A stretch of DNA of 64,000 bases from OCS155 cluster bacterium AG-333-G23 (GCA_003282445.1 QBZE01000001.1:62001-126000), one strand, 5' to 3'. Counted from the first letter of the stretch, positions 16,677-26,513 are shown. The notes: generated from the letters alone by a model not told the origin. Numbers and translations: made by a program.

Positions 16677-17423
16677 ATGTCCAATTCTAGATATTTAAAA
16701 GCTCAAAAATTTTATGAGATACCAGTTTTCATTGCTGTAATTCTCTTAATTCCTGTAATTATTATTGAATATAGAAATTCAGAATTTATTGAATATGCTA
16801 ATTACGCTAACTGGGGAATTTGGATAGTATTTCTACTTGAATACACTCATCTATTCTTTCTCTCTGAAAATAAAAAAGAGTACATTCTAAATCACAAGTT
16901 GGAATTATTTATTGTTGTCGTATCTATACCTTTTGTACCACAAGGCTTTGAATCATCTAGATTCTTAAGGTTTATCAGGCTACCTAGGCTTCTAAGGCTT
17001 TTTCAATTGTTTAGATTAGCCGCTGTTCTTGCAAAATTTGGTACAGCAATAAAGACAATCTTTAATAGCAAAGGTTTAAGATTTATTGTTTATGCAACAA
17101 TCTTTCTAATTATATTTTTTGGTTTTCTTTTTTATGTTTCAGAACCAGAGGTTGAAACTTATGGTGATGGAATTTGGTGGGCATTAGTTACAATAACAAC
17201 GGTTGGTTATGGAGATATAACTCCTTATACAACATTAGGAAGGATTGTTGCGAGTACATTAATGATTCTGGGTATTGGATTTATTGCAACACTTACTGCG
17301 GCTGTTTCTGCTTACTTTTTATCTAATTTTGGAGATAAAGAAACTACACTAGAAGATGTATTAGACAAACTAGAAAAAATTGATAAAGAATTAGACGAAC
17401 TTAGGGAGTCAAAGAATGAGTAG
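16677..17423 (+). CDS. Voltage-gated-type potassium channel
   Basis: 248 residues with six membrane segments. The fourth, near residues 90-118, carries regularly spaced arginines (RFLRFIRLPRLLRLFQLFR), typical of an S4 voltage sensor. The pore loop contains the potassium selectivity filter TTVGYGD at about residues 175-181, followed by the S6 helix. The C-terminal 35 residues are charged and predicted to be helical, possibly a coiled coil for tetramer assembly. The layout resembles short prokaryotic Kv channels such as KvAP. The stop overlaps the next gene's start by eight bases. Confidence 0.92.
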   Translation: MSNSRYLKAQKFYEIPVFIAVILLIPVIIIEYRNSEFIEYANYANWGIWIVFLLEYTHLFFLSENKKEYILNHKLELFIVVVSIPFVPQGFESSRFLRFIRLPRLLRLFQLFRLAAVLAKFGTAIKTIFNSKGLRFIVYATIFLIIFFGFLFYVSEPEVETYGDGIWWALVTITTVGYGDITPYTTLGRIVASTLMILGIGFIATLTAAVSAYFLSNFGDKETTLEDVLDKLEKIDKELDELRESKNE

Positions 17424-19107
17424 TAAGCCATTAGCAAAACTAGCAGAAGAGTTTTTTCAAGCATCTCTTGATTCCTCTCCAACTTCAGCAATTATGCGTG
17501 GTCATAAAAAATATTTTGATCAAATAGAAGAATTAACTGATGAAAAATTTGAAGAAGAAATGGAGAATGTTCAAAATTTTAAAAACTCACTTATTAATAT
17601 AGACTTAAATTCTTTAAGCGACAAAGAAAAAGTTACTTACGGAATGTTGGAGTTTGCTCTCGACTCAAATTATGATTCACTAGTTGATAGAGGTTGGGAA
17701 TTTTCCGCAGGTGTTGCCGGTTTTGAGGGTTTTCTGATTGATTACAATCAACAAATGTTTATTCCCGATAAAGAGTCCGGAGACATGTTACTAAAAAGAT
17801 TAGAGCTTTATGAAAAATTTTATAGTCAAATTTCTGATGTTCAAAAAAGAGGACTCGAGAACAATAGGGTCGCTACACAAAGAAACCTAAAAAGAAGCAT
17901 TGACCAACTAGAAAGCTACTTAAAAACTTCACTTGACAGTGACCCATTGTTACTTGTTAACTTTGCTCCAACTGTTGATAAAAAAGAAATTTCAGAATGG
18001 AAAGAAAAGGCAAAAAAAGTAGTAGAAAAATATGTTAGACCAAATGTATTGAGCTATTTAGAACAGTTACAAGTTGAACACTTACCAAAAGGAAGAACTG
18101 ATGAAAATCCAGGAATTATGTGGATTGAGGGTGGGGAAGAAGTTTATCTAAGAAGTCTGAGAAAATATACGGGTCACAAGGAAACTACAGTAAAAGAGGT
18201 CCATGAGATAGGTTTATCAGAAATCGAAAGGTTAAAAAAAGAATTCTTTGAAATAGGGAAAGATGTTTTTGATGGTGTTAATAGTCCTGAAGAAGTGCTT
18301 TATAAGATGCAAACAGAACCTTCTATGAGATATGAAAGTAAGGAGCAAATGCTGCAATTAGCAGAAGATACTATTGAGAGGGCGTATAAACCTCTAGCAG
18401 AGTGGTTTACTGTATTTCCTAAAGCTCCTTGCAAAGTTTTGCCAGTACCGACTCAATCAGAAAAACACGCACCTCCAGCTTATTATTTTCCACCTTTGCC
18501 AGATGGATCTAGAGATGGTACTTATTTTTTAAATACATATAAAGCTGAGACTAAAAGTATATTTGAAGCCGAAAGTGTAGCTTTTCATGAAGCTATACCT
18601 GGGCACCATCTTGATAGAACAATTGCTGTTGAATTACAAAATGTCCCTGACTTTCAACGATATACAGCCTCAACAGCATTTGTTGAAGGCTGGGGTCTTT
18701 ATTCTGAGCAATTAGCTAATGAGATGGGACTCTATTCAAACGATGTTCAGCAACTAGGACGTCTTGGAAATGATGCTTGGAGGGGTTGTCGTTTAGTCCT
18801 TGATACTGGGATGCACGGTATGGGTTGGTCTAGAGACCAAGCAATTGATTTTTTTAGAGCGAATTCTCCTATTGAAGAGATTAATGCAAATATTGAGACT
18901 GATAGATATATTGCATGGCCTGGCCAAGCTTGTGCTTATAAAATGGGACAATTAAAAATTGAAGAACTTAGAAGAAAAGCAGAAGATGATCTTGGTGAGA
19001 AGTTTGATATCCGACATTTTCACGATGAAGTTTTATGCGATGGGGGAATAACTTTACCGATTCTAGAGAACAAAATAGAAGCTTTTATTGGGAAACATAA
19101 AAACTAA
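17416..19107 (+). CDS. DUF885 family zinc-peptidase-like protein
   Basis: 563 residues, normal for the DUF885 family. The HEAIPGHH segment near residues 391-398 has the HExxxH form of the family's predicted metal site, and EGWGLYSEQL about 30 residues later supplies the conserved Glu. The N-terminal half is helical and charged. No signal peptide is seen, so it is probably cytoplasmic. Members are thought to be metallopeptidases, but physiological substrates are poorly known. It begins inside the 3' end of the potassium-channel gene. Confidence 0.88.
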   Translation: MSSKPLAKLAEEFFQASLDSSPTSAIMRGHKKYFDQIEELTDEKFEEEMENVQNFKNSLINIDLNSLSDKEKVTYGMLEFALDSNYDSLVDRGWEFSAGVAGFEGFLIDYNQQMFIPDKESGDMLLKRLELYEKFYSQISDVQKRGLENNRVATQRNLKRSIDQLESYLKTSLDSDPLLLVNFAPTVDKKEISEWKEKAKKVVEKYVRPNVLSYLEQLQVEHLPKGRTDENPGIMWIEGGEEVYLRSLRKYTGHKETTVKEVHEIGLSEIERLKKEFFEIGKDVFDGVNSPEEVLYKMQTEPSMRYESKEQMLQLAEDTIERAYKPLAEWFTVFPKAPCKVLPVPTQSEKHAPPAYYFPPLPDGSRDGTYFLNTYKAETKSIFEAESVAFHEAIPGHHLDRTIAVELQNVPDFQRYTASTAFVEGWGLYSEQLANEMGLYSNDVQQLGRLGNDAWRGCRLVLDTGMHGMGWSRDQAIDFFRANSPIEEINANIETDRYIAWPGQACAYKMGQLKIEELRRKAEDDLGEKFDIRHFHDEVLCDGGITLPILENKIEAFIGKHKN

Positions 19108-19117
19108 ATAAAGAAGA

Positions 19118-19507
19118 TTAAAGTTTTTTACGCAAATCTTTATTTGATTTTTTTACGAGCTCATTTTTATAACTTTTATGTATTTCATTCTCTTTCCTAA
19201 CCCTGTCTGATTTCTCGCTACTAATTTCTTCCTGAAGAGATTCTATTTTTTCTTGCATCTCTTCTATCTTGTCCCTCATTTCATAAATAATCTTTACACC
19301 GTCTAAATTTATACCTCTTTGAGAAAGATTTGCAATTTGTATTAATTTATCAACATCTTCTTGTGAGTATCTTCTTGTTCCACCTTTTGTTCTATATGGC
19401 TTAATTAAACCTTTTTCTTCATATGTTCTTATTGTCTGGGGGTGGATTCCAGATAAAGTTGATGCTACTGAAATAAAGTATAAAGAAACAGTTTTTTTAT
19501 CATTCAT
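19118..19507 (-). CDS. hspR: HspR, MerR-family repressor of the heat-shock operon
   Basis: 130 residues when started at the ATG 19507-19505, preferred because MNDKKTVSLYFIS leads straight into the fold, whereas an upstream alternative start would read far into dnaJ. A MerR-type helix-turn-helix (SGIHPQTIRTYEEKGLIKPYRTKGGTRRYS) covers about residues 15-60, followed by a coiled coil rich in Glu and Lys. HspR represses the dnaK operon in actinobacteria, using DnaK as co-repressor. It is the last gene of the operon it would control and overlaps dnaJ by eight bases. A candidate operator lies at 23128-23153. Confidence 0.93.
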   Translation of the reverse strand: MNDKKTVSLYFISVASTLSGIHPQTIRTYEEKGLIKPYRTKGGTRRYSQEDVDKLIQIANLSQRGINLDGVKIIYEMRDKIEEMQEKIESLQEEISSEKSDRVRKENEIHKSYKNELVKKSNKDLRKKL

Positions 19508-20579
19508 ATAAATATCCTCTATATTCCTCAGGAGCTCCCTCATACCCTTCATCTCTAAATTCTTCCAACTTCTTTTTTCCGGTTCTTGATAATTTTGAAG
19601 GAGGTTTTATAGCAACTCTCACATATAAATCTCCAGATCTCCTGCCTTGTGGAGAAATCCCTTCCCCTTTTACTTTGAAAGATTTACCACTTGGTGTTCC
19701 TTGGGGTATTTTTAAATTTACTGTTTTATCAAGTGTTGGAATTTTAATTGTGGCGCCAAGTGCAGCTTCAGAAAAAAGTAAAGGAACTTCTAATATCAAA
19801 TCACTACCATTTCTTTTAAAAAATTTATGAGGTTCTACACCTACCTGGACTAATAAATCACCATCTGGAGCACCGGCATCTCCAGGGCCTCCGTACCCTC
19901 TTAATCTAATTACAGTCCCATTATCAACACCAGCTGGGACCTTAACTTTTATAGTTTCATTTTTTATTACAGATCCTTGTGCTCTACAAGCCTTACATTC
20001 TTTATCTATTACATTTCCCTGACCTTTACATGCGGAACAAGGCTGAGCAAAAGAAAAGAAACCTTGGTTAGAGGCTGTTTGTCCGCTCCCATTACAAATA
20101 TTACATGTGTGGAATGCTTTTCCATCTTCAGAACCATTTCCTCTACATTCTTCACAAACAACCTCTTTTCTTAGAGGTACGTTAGTTTCTATACCCGATG
20201 CTGCATCTGTGAATGAGATTGTAAGGTTTGTTTGATACGTTTGCCCTTTTCTTCTACCAGATCCACCAAATCCAAAAATATCTCCAAAAATATCTCCAAT
20301 ATCAACATTGAAACCTTGGCTACCAGAAAACCCAGAAAACCCAGAAGCCCCCATTGCTCTGACTTGATCATATTCCTGACGCTTTCCTTCATCAGATAAA
20401 ATAGCACTAGCTTCTGATATTTCTTTAAATCTTTTCTCTGCCTCTGTATCTCCAGGGTTTAAGTCAGGGTGATTTTCTCTTGCTAATTTTTTGTAAGCTT
20501 TTTTAATTTCTTCATTGTTTGCATCTTTTGAAACACCAAGAATGGCGTAAAAGTCTTTTTCTAGCCAGTCTCTATTCAC
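19500..20579 (-). CDS. dnaJ: Chaperone protein DnaJ
   Basis: 359 residues with all DnaJ parts in order: J domain with the HPD tripeptide near residue 37, a Gly/Phe-rich linker (about 75-110), the cysteine-rich zinc domain (about 140-205) and the C-terminal substrate-binding barrels. The four zinc repeats are CEECRGNG, CNICNGSG, CSACKGQG and CKACRAQG. The last departs from CxxCxGxG in having Ala in place of the first Gly, with all cysteines kept. It stimulates DnaK ATPase and delivers unfolded clients. It overlaps grpE by eight bases. Confidence 0.96.
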   Translation of the reverse strand: MNRDWLEKDFYAILGVSKDANNEEIKKAYKKLARENHPDLNPGDTEAEKRFKEISEASAILSDEGKRQEYDQVRAMGASGFSGFSGSQGFNVDIGDIFGDIFGFGGSGRRKGQTYQTNLTISFTDAASGIETNVPLRKEVVCEECRGNGSEDGKAFHTCNICNGSGQTASNQGFFSFAQPCSACKGQGNVIDKECKACRAQGSVIKNETIKVKVPAGVDNGTVIRLRGYGGPGDAGAPDGDLLVQVGVEPHKFFKRNGSDLILEVPLLFSEAALGATIKIPTLDKTVNLKIPQGTPSGKSFKVKGEGISPQGRRSGDLYVRVAIKPPSKLSRTGKKKLEEFRDEGYEGAPEEYRGYLYE

Positions 20580-21060
20580 TTTGAACTTTGACCATTGCTG
20601 GTCTTATCAATTTATCTTCTAATTTATAACCTTTTCGCAACACTTCTCCAACTATTTGGTTATCTCCTTCTCCTGAGTGTTCTATTGCTTCATGATATGA
20701 AGGATCAAATTCCTCCCCAACTCCTGGTACTTCAGTTATATTTAAATTTTCAAGAAAAGTGAGTACTAATTTATACAAAGCCTCTAACTCTTTAGGAGCC
20801 TCTTCTTGGCTCATTGCTATTTCAAAGTTATCTATAAGTGGAAAAAGGCCAGCTAATATAATTGATAACGATCCTACCAATTGATTTTCTTTATCTTTTT
20901 CTGTTCTTTTTTTAAAATTATCAAAATCAGCAGCAAGTCTTAAGTAGTCATCTTTTATTTTTTCGTAATCTTCTAAAGGTATAGAAGCTGATTCTTTCTC
21001 TTCAGAACTATCTATATTTTTTTCATCATCTTTTTTATTAGTTGATGATTTTTTACTCAT
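20572..21060 (-). CDS. grpE: Nucleotide exchange factor GrpE
   Basis: 162 residues. A charged, disordered N-terminus of about 30 residues is followed by the long dimerising helix ([14 protein letters not shown]) and a C-terminal beta domain with [42 protein letters not shown], all GrpE hallmarks. It releases ADP from DnaK. Translation is coupled to dnaK through an eight-base overlap and to dnaJ through another. Confidence 0.95.
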   Translation of the reverse strand: MSKKSSTNKKDDEKNIDSSEEKESASIPLEDYEKIKDDYLRLAADFDNFKKRTEKDKENQLVGSLSIILAGLFPLIDNFEIAMSQEEAPKELEALYKLVLTFLENLNITEVPGVGEEFDPSYHEAIEHSGEGDNQIVGEVLRKGYKLEDKLIRPAMVKVQSE

Positions 21061-22867
21061 CTTCTTCTACGACTTCACCATCAACAACATCATCATTAGA
21101 TTCATCGTTTTCTGCAGATTCATTGTTTTGCTGTGCTTCAGCATAAAGCTTTTCTGCAAATGATTGGCTAGCTTTAGTCAGCTCTTCTATAGAATTTTTC
21201 ATCTCATCCAGAGTTGCTTCTTGGTTCTCAAGGACTTTTGATAGGCTATCTTTAGCCTCATTAATAGCTTTAATTTCATCATCAGTCGCTTTGTCTTTAT
21301 TTTCTTCAAGCATCTTTTCTGTAGATGTAACCATACTTTCAGCTAAGTTCCTTGTCTCTACAAGCTCTTTCTTTTTAGCATCTTCATTTGCATGCACTTC
21401 AGCATCTTTAACCATTCTCTCGATTTCATCCTCTTCAAGTGCAGTACCCCCAGTTATTGTTATAGCTTGTTCTTTACCTGTACCAAGGTCTTTAGCATTA
21501 ACATTAACGATACCGTTCGCATCAATATCAAAAGTGACCTCAATTTGCGGGGTACCAGCTTTAGCTGAAGGAATGTCAGTTAAGTTAAACTTACCTAATG
21601 ATTTATTGCCTGAAGCCATTTCCCTTTCTCCTTGCAGTACATGAATTTCCACCTGGGTCTGTCCATCATCAGCGGTTGAAAATGTTTCTGATCTTTTTGT
21701 AGGTATAGTTGTATTTCTTTCAATCATTTTTGTCATAATTCCACCCTTTGTTTCAACACCAAGAGTTAAAGGTGTAACATCAAGTAGTAATACATCTTTT
21801 ACATCACCTTTTAATACTCCAGCTTGAATAGCAGCACCTGAAGCTACAACTTCATCAGGGTTTACACCTTTTGACGGATCTTTACCTGTCATAGATTTAA
21901 CCAAGGCTTGAACAGCCGGAATCCTTGTTGATCCACCAACTAGAATTATGTGTTGAATGTCTGAAAAAGATAATCCAGCATCTTTAACAGCTTTATTTAC
22001 TGGGTCTTTTGTCCTATCAACAAGATCAGATGTTATTTTTTCAAACTCACTTCTTGATAATTTTTCAAGTAAATGCTGTGGTCCCGAATCATTAGCTGTA
22101 ATAAAAGGTAAGTTGACTTCTGTCTCAGTTGTAGAAGAAAGTTCTATTTTTGCTTTTTCAGCACCTTCTTTTATTCTTTGCATAGCCATTTTGTCCTCAG
22201 AAATGTCAATACCTGTTGAAGATTTAAACTTATCAACCAACCATTCCATTACTCTTTCATCCCAGTCATCTCCACCTAATTTAGAATCACCAGATGTTGA
22301 TTTAACTTCAAAAACACCTTCTGAAATTTCTAGTACTGAGACATCAAATGTTCCACCACCTAAGTCATAAACTAAAATTTTCTGATCTTCATTATTTTCT
22401 AGTCCATAAGCCAATGCGGCAGCAGTAGGCTCATTAATTATTCTTAATACATTTAATCCAGCAATTTGGCCAGCTTCTTTAGTAGCTTGTCTCTCTGCAT
22501 CATTGAAATAAGCGGGTACAGTTACAACTGCATCTGTTACATCTTCTCCTATGTAACTTTCAGCATCTCTTTTTAGTTTTTGAAGAATTCTTGCCGAAAC
22601 CTCTTGTGGTGTATAATCTTTATTTTCAAACTTTTCTTTCCAATTTGTTCCAATTTGTCTTTTGATAGACCTAACAGTATTATCTGGATTTGTAATTGCC
22701 TGTCTTTTAGCTAGCTCCCCAACTAATACTTCTTCACCTTTGAATGCAACAATAGAAGGAGTTGTTCTATTTCCCTCAGCATTAGCTATAACAGTTGGTT
22801 CTCCGCCTTCTAAAACGGCAACCACACTATTCGTAGTACCTAAATCAATACCTACTGCTTTTCCCAT
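21053..22867 (-). CDS. dnaK: Chaperone protein DnaK (Hsp70)
   Basis: 604 residues, full length. The ATPase domain starts with [17 protein letters not shown] and includes [14 protein letters not shown] and [13 protein letters not shown]. The linker [15 protein letters not shown] leads into the substrate-binding domain, and an acidic tail ends in repeated Glu and Asp. DnaK refolds proteins with DnaJ and GrpE, and in actinobacteria also serves as co-repressor of HspR. It is the second gene of the operon, 32 bases after the small zinc-ligand gene, and has its own AAAGGAAA ribosome-binding site. Confidence 0.98.
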   Translation of the reverse strand: MGKAVGIDLGTTNSVVAVLEGGEPTVIANAEGNRTTPSIVAFKGEEVLVGELAKRQAITNPDNTVRSIKRQIGTNWKEKFENKDYTPQEVSARILQKLKRDAESYIGEDVTDAVVTVPAYFNDAERQATKEAGQIAGLNVLRIINEPTAAALAYGLENNEDQKILVYDLGGGTFDVSVLEISEGVFEVKSTSGDSKLGGDDWDERVMEWLVDKFKSSTGIDISEDKMAMQRIKEGAEKAKIELSSTTETEVNLPFITANDSGPQHLLEKLSRSEFEKITSDLVDRTKDPVNKAVKDAGLSFSDIQHIILVGGSTRIPAVQALVKSMTGKDPSKGVNPDEVVASGAAIQAGVLKGDVKDVLLLDVTPLTLGVETKGGIMTKMIERNTTIPTKRSETFSTADDGQTQVEIHVLQGEREMASGNKSLGKFNLTDIPSAKAGTPQIEVTFDIDANGIVNVNAKDLGTGKEQAITITGGTALEEDEIERMVKDAEVHANEDAKKKELVETRNLAESMVTSTEKMLEENKDKATDDEIKAINEAKDSLSKVLENQEATLDEMKNSIEELTKASQSFAEKLYAEAQQNNESAENDESNDDVVDGEVVEEDE

Positions 22868-22899
22868 TGATGATTTCCTTTCGTAATAAAAATTTTAAA

Positions 22900-23091
22900 T
22901 TATTGTTCTCTTGGTAAATGTCCACGAACTCTTGGATAAGAGACAGGAGAGTGAAGAAAACAGAGTTTCTTTTTGTTGTATATGCTTATTACAGTTTCAC
23001 ATCCGGAAAAATCACAGACACGACCTGATGTATAGCTTTTAGATCTTCTAACTCCGGGCTTAACCGAAGAAGCCGTTAATGTTGAGCTCAT
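22900..23091 (-). CDS. Small putative zinc-binding protein leading the dnaK operon
   Basis: 63 residues, a paralogue of the protein at 1234-1428. Cys26, Cys31, Cys44 and His47 occupy identical positions, and GRVC, SIYNK and YPRVRG are shared. It is the first gene after the heat-shock promoter, 32 bases before dnaK, so it is probably heat-induced and co-regulated with the chaperones by HspR. An AAGGAA ribosome-binding site lies about 6 bases upstream. Its function is unknown; an accessory chaperone or translation-associated role would be speculation. Confidence 0.72.
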   Translation of the reverse strand: MSSTLTASSVKPGVRRSKSYTSGRVCDFSGCETVISIYNKKKLCFLHSPVSYPRVRGHLPREQ

Positions 23092-23127
23092 AATATTTCC
23101 TTTCTTATCTAACCTTGATTAGTAATA

Positions 23128-23153
23128 AAATCTAAGTAATTTTACTTAGATTT
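23128..23153. promoter_or_regulatory. Inverted repeat, probable HspR operator of the chaperone operon
   Basis: AAATCTAAGTAA and its exact complement TTACTTAGATTT are separated by two T's: 12-bp perfect arms. The inner core CTAAGT-N6-ACTTAG resembles the HAIR consensus (CTTGAGT-N7-ACTCAAG) bound by HspR in other actinobacteria, in the AGT/ACT half-sites and approximate spacing. It sits right at the expected transcription start of the operon whose last gene is hspR. The palindrome is certain; HspR binding is inferred. Confidence 0.65.
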
Positions 23154-23159
23154 AATATA

Positions 23160-23187
23160 AATATACTACAACGGGAAATTAATACAA
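23160..23187 (-). promoter_or_regulatory. Candidate promoter of the chaperone operon
   Basis: On the minus strand TTGTAT (23187-23182) and TATATT (23165-23160) are separated by 16 bases, a reasonable pair of -35 and -10 boxes for the main sigma factor. The expected start point falls at the edge of the inverted repeat 23128-23153, placing a bound repressor over the initiation site. Confidence 0.5.
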
Positions 23188-23255
23188 ACTTTTTTTATTT
23201 TTTTAAGTAAAAATACCTATTCTTTGATTACTTTTAATGCTGATATTATTGAATA

Positions 23256-24047
23256 ATGAATAATTTGGATATACATATAGTTGGTCTTGGAAATCTTGGT
23301 TCGGCATTATTAAAAGGATTAAAAAATCTTGATAACAACTTAACATTTCATCTTTATGAAAAAGAACCAAAAATAATAGATTTTATTAATAGTGAATTTG
23401 GAATTAAGTCAAAGACAGAACTTGAAGCTATAGAAAGCGGTGTCCTTATTCTTTGCATCAAACCAAAAGATCTGAATAATTTTATTGAAATGAATAAAAA
23501 AAAGATATCAGAAAATGTTTTAATATGTACTGTATTAGCTGGTGTTGAAACTTCATATATATCAAAATTCGTAAATAACAAAATTATTCGCCTCATGCCA
23601 AATCTATCTATAAAAGACAACAATGGTTTTATTCCATACACAAAGACTTATGAAGAAGATTATTTATCTTTCGAGACAATTTTAAATGGGCTTGGAATAA
23701 TTTCAGAGTATGAAGAAGAGCTTTTTCATATAATTACTGCAATATACGGAAGCGGTCCTGCATGGTATCTAGAGCTTTCATCAAAAATTGCAGAAGCTGC
23801 TACAAATCTAGGGTTATCTAAAGATGATTCAAACAAAATAATTAATGAACTTCTAAAATCATTGCCAGCATTTGCTAATGATGAAGAGTTTGGTGATATG
23901 GTAAAAAAAATAAAATCGCCTAATGGTACAACGGAAGCAGGCCTCAATTCGCTAATGGCTGATTCTTTTGATAAAATTATCTTCAACGCAATTAATTCTG
24001 CAACAGAAAGATCAATTCAGATATCAAAAGAAATAAATAATGAATAA
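23256..24047 (+). CDS. proC: Pyrroline-5-carboxylate reductase
   Basis: 263 residues. ProC reduces 1-pyrroline-5-carboxylate to proline with NAD(P)H. The N-terminal IVGLGNLGSALLKGL is the dinucleotide-binding loop; the VLAGVETSYI and RLMPNLS segments and the C-terminal YGSGPAWYLEL and SPNGTTEAGL helices are characteristic of the family. It overlaps the following Fe-S protein gene by eight bases, although no functional link is obvious. It is divergent from the chaperone operon. Confidence 0.93.
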   Translation: MNNLDIHIVGLGNLGSALLKGLKNLDNNLTFHLYEKEPKIIDFINSEFGIKSKTELEAIESGVLILCIKPKDLNNFIEMNKKKISENVLICTVLAGVETSYISKFVNNKIIRLMPNLSIKDNNGFIPYTKTYEEDYLSFETILNGLGIISEYEEELFHIITAIYGSGPAWYLELSSKIAEAATNLGLSKDDSNKIINELLKSLPAFANDEEFGDMVKKIKSPNGTTEAGLNSLMADSFDKIIFNAINSATERSIQISKEINNE

Positions 24048-26199
24048 TCAAAAAAAAGAAAGACAAGTAAATGATTATGTTCTGTTGTTTTCCGCAGGAG
24101 CTGCACTTGGAACAATATTCTTATGGGGAGCAAGCTATATCTTTCCAGAAGGAGAAATAGTTGAAGGTAGAAGGGTCTTTGAAAATATTCCAAAATACCT
24201 TCAGTATCTTTTCTATTTACTAAGTGCTTCTTCAATTTTCATATCTGGTTACCTCTTTTCTTTAAGAGCAAAAAATTGGTCAAGAGGCACTGAAGAAAAA
24301 AGGAAAGTAAAAATAAGTCAAAGAATTGTAAGTTTGTTTGACGGACTTTTAATGAGAACATTATTGAGATTTAAAGCTGCTGGGCTGATGCACTCAATGA
24401 TTTATATAGGTTTTCTAGGACTATTTGCAGGAACTATAACTCTTGAAATCCATCATTTAATGCCTCCATCATTAAAATTTTTACAAGGCACAACTTATTT
24501 AATTTATTCTTTTACTTTAGAACTTGCATCGTTAGTTTATCTTGGCGGTATAGCTTGGGCTTTGTATAGAAGAATATTTGGTACTGAAGAAAGATTAAAA
24601 ACAAAGACTAAGATGGACGATTATTTAACCCTTGCTTTATTAGGGTTTATGGGAGTTTCGGGTTTAACAACTGAAGCTGGCCGAATAATAGTTGAAGGTT
24701 TCCCAGATTATGAAAAATGGAGTTTCGTAGGTTATTTTATTGCAGAGTTGTTACCTATTGAAAATGGAGTTACTTTTCATAGAATTTCTTGGATTCTTCA
24801 TGTAATTTCCTTTTTCATATTTTTGATAGTTCTTCCTCAGTCGAAGCTTCGTCACATAGTGACTTCTCCTGTAAATATGTATTTAAGTCCAAAAGAACGA
24901 CCAAAAGGAGCCATGAAAGACATTGGCAATCTTATGGAATTAGATGATATTGACAGCGTTGGAGTTGAGCTTATTGAAAATTTTACTTGGAAACAACTTG
25001 TTGATTTAGATGCCTGTACAGTATGTGGAAGATGTACCTCTGTATGTCCTGCAAATTTAACTGGTAAACCATTAGACCCAAGAGAAATTATTCTTAAAGT
25101 TGGTCAAGTTATGTCAGATACAGGAGAGCCACCTGTACCGGCTACAGTCACAACACCTATAGATCTTAAAGTAAAAACTTCTAGTGTGTTTGAAAGGGTA
25201 ACACCAGAAGAGTTGTGGGCTTGTACTTCATGTAAAGCTTGTGATGAAATTTGTCCTGTGAATATTGAAATTTTAGACAAAATATTGGACATGAGAAGAC
25301 ACCTTGCATTGATGGAGTCAGACTTTCCTACTGAGCTTGGTAAAGCTTATGTTGCAATGGAGAACTCATCAAACCCATGGGGTGCTTCCCAAAACGATAG
25401 GATGAAATGGTCTGAAGGTTTAGACTTTGATATTCCATTATTGGAAGAGAATAATAAAGAAGAAATTGAATACCTTTATTGGGTCGGTTGTGCTGGGGCA
25501 TTTGATGATAGAAATATTCCTGTTACAAAAGCAGTAGCAACTTTACTTAAAAGAGCGAATGTTTCATATGCAGTCCTAGGTCCAAAAGAAATTTGTACAG
25601 GTGACTCAGCAAGAAGAACAGGAAATGAATTTGTTTTTCAACAGCTTGCAATTCAAAACATTGAAAATATGAATAATTTAAATGTTAAAAAAGTTATAAC
25701 ACAATGCCCCCATTGTTTTAATACCATTGCTAATGAGTATCCTCAACTAGGTGGAGATTATGAAGTAATTCATCACAGTCAACTATTAACAGAGCTTGTT
25801 CAATCAAAAAAAATTGAAGTTGGATCAACAGACAAGCCTTACTCAATTACATATCACGATTCATGTTACTTAGGAAGGCATAATGATATATATACTGCTC
25901 CAAGAGAAATCGTCGGTTCAATTGGTGGTATAGAAATAAGGGAAATGAAGCGCCAAGGAACAAAAAGCTTTTGTTGTGGTGCTGGTGGGGGAAGAATGTG
26001 GATGGAAGAAAACACTGGTAAAAAAGTGAATATAGAGAGATCTCAAGAAGCCATAGACACCGGTGCAGATGAAGTAGCTGTAGCCTGTCCTTTTTGTTAC
26101 ATCATGATGGATGATGGAGTGAAAGAGCTAGGAGAAGGAGACAACGTTAAGGTTAGAGACGTTTCTTTAATTTTGTTAGACAACTTAAAGAAAGACTAA
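24040..26199 (+). CDS. Membrane-bound Fe-S oxidoreductase (NarI-like plus HdrD/CCG domains)
   Basis: 719 residues with three parts. Residues 1-290 have about six hydrophobic helices with histidines (MHSMIYIGF, HRISWILH), resembling NarI-type haem b anchors. Residues about 325-410 contain two 4Fe-4S motifs, CTVCGRCTSVCP and CTSCKACDEICP. The last 250 residues hold two cysteine-rich CCG modules (YWVGCAGAFD and SCYLGRHND with FCCGAGGGRMWMEE), as in heterodisulfide reductase subunit D and glycolate oxidase subunits. Homologues are common in actinobacteria and probably pass electrons between a cytoplasmic donor and quinone; the partner is unknown. Its stop shares four bases with the convergent gene. 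Confidence 0.88.
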   Translation: MNNQKKERQVNDYVLLFSAGAALGTIFLWGASYIFPEGEIVEGRRVFENIPKYLQYLFYLLSASSIFISGYLFSLRAKNWSRGTEEKRKVKISQRIVSLFDGLLMRTLLRFKAAGLMHSMIYIGFLGLFAGTITLEIHHLMPPSLKFLQGTTYLIYSFTLELASLVYLGGIAWALYRRIFGTEERLKTKTKMDDYLTLALLGFMGVSGLTTEAGRIIVEGFPDYEKWSFVGYFIAELLPIENGVTFHRISWILHVISFFIFLIVLPQSKLRHIVTSPVNMYLSPKERPKGAMKDIGNLMELDDIDSVGVELIENFTWKQLVDLDACTVCGRCTSVCPANLTGKPLDPREIILKVGQVMSDTGEPPVPATVTTPIDLKVKTSSVFERVTPEELWACTSCKACDEICPVNIEILDKILDMRRHLALMESDFPTELGKAYVAMENSSNPWGASQNDRMKWSEGLDFDIPLLEENNKEEIEYLYWVGCAGAFDDRNIPVTKAVATLLKRANVSYAVLGPKEICTGDSARRTGNEFVFQQLAIQNIENMNNLNVKKVITQCPHCFNTIANEYPQLGGDYEVIHHSQLLTELVQSKKIEVGSTDKPYSITYHDSCYLGRHNDIYTAPREIVGSIGGIEIREMKRQGTKSFCCGAGGGRMWMEENTGKKVNIERSQEAIDTGADEVAVACPFCYIMMDDGVKELGEGDNVKVRDVSLILLDNLKKD

Positions 26200-26513
26200 A
26201 TATTTTTACCTAAAAAGAATTTCTCAATGTCATTTTTTGAATTATTTATACAATAAATTACGTAAACAGCTGTAGTTAGATTTCCTAATATCATTAAAAA
26301 GAAGACCCAAACAACAGAAGTAGTATTTTTTTCTCTATATATCATCCAGATTGCGATAAGTATAAAGCCCGAATATAAGTCAACCAGTGAGACAATACCC
26401 CAAGGTAGTGTCGGAATAATAGAATCAAATAAACTAGTTTGATTTTGTGCCCATAAAATTACACTAATCATTGCTAAAGAAATAAAATAAGATATTACTT
26501 TTGTTATAGTCAT
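26196..26513 (-). CDS. Small membrane protein, DUF1475-like
   Basis: 105 residues with three hydrophobic helices. The segments LPWGIVSLVDLYSGFILIAIW, read as PW-x6-D-x-Y, and MIYREKNTTS followed by a Gly-Asn in the third helix resemble the DUF1475 pattern as I remember it. No function is known to me. It is a single gene, convergent with the Fe-S oxidoreductase gene (shared CTAA, 26196-26199) and divergent from the Yip1-like gene across 30 bases. Confidence 0.55.
   Translation of the reverse strand: MTITKVISYFISLAMISVILWAQNQTSLFDSIIPTLPWGIVSLVDLYSGFILIAIWMIYREKNTTSVVWVFFLMILGNLTTAVYVIYCINNSKNDIEKFFLGKNI

Noticed and set aside
21957-22370. Plus-strand 137-residue reading frame inside dnaK
   Set aside because: Ser-rich shadow of the conserved dnaK sequence on the opposite strand.
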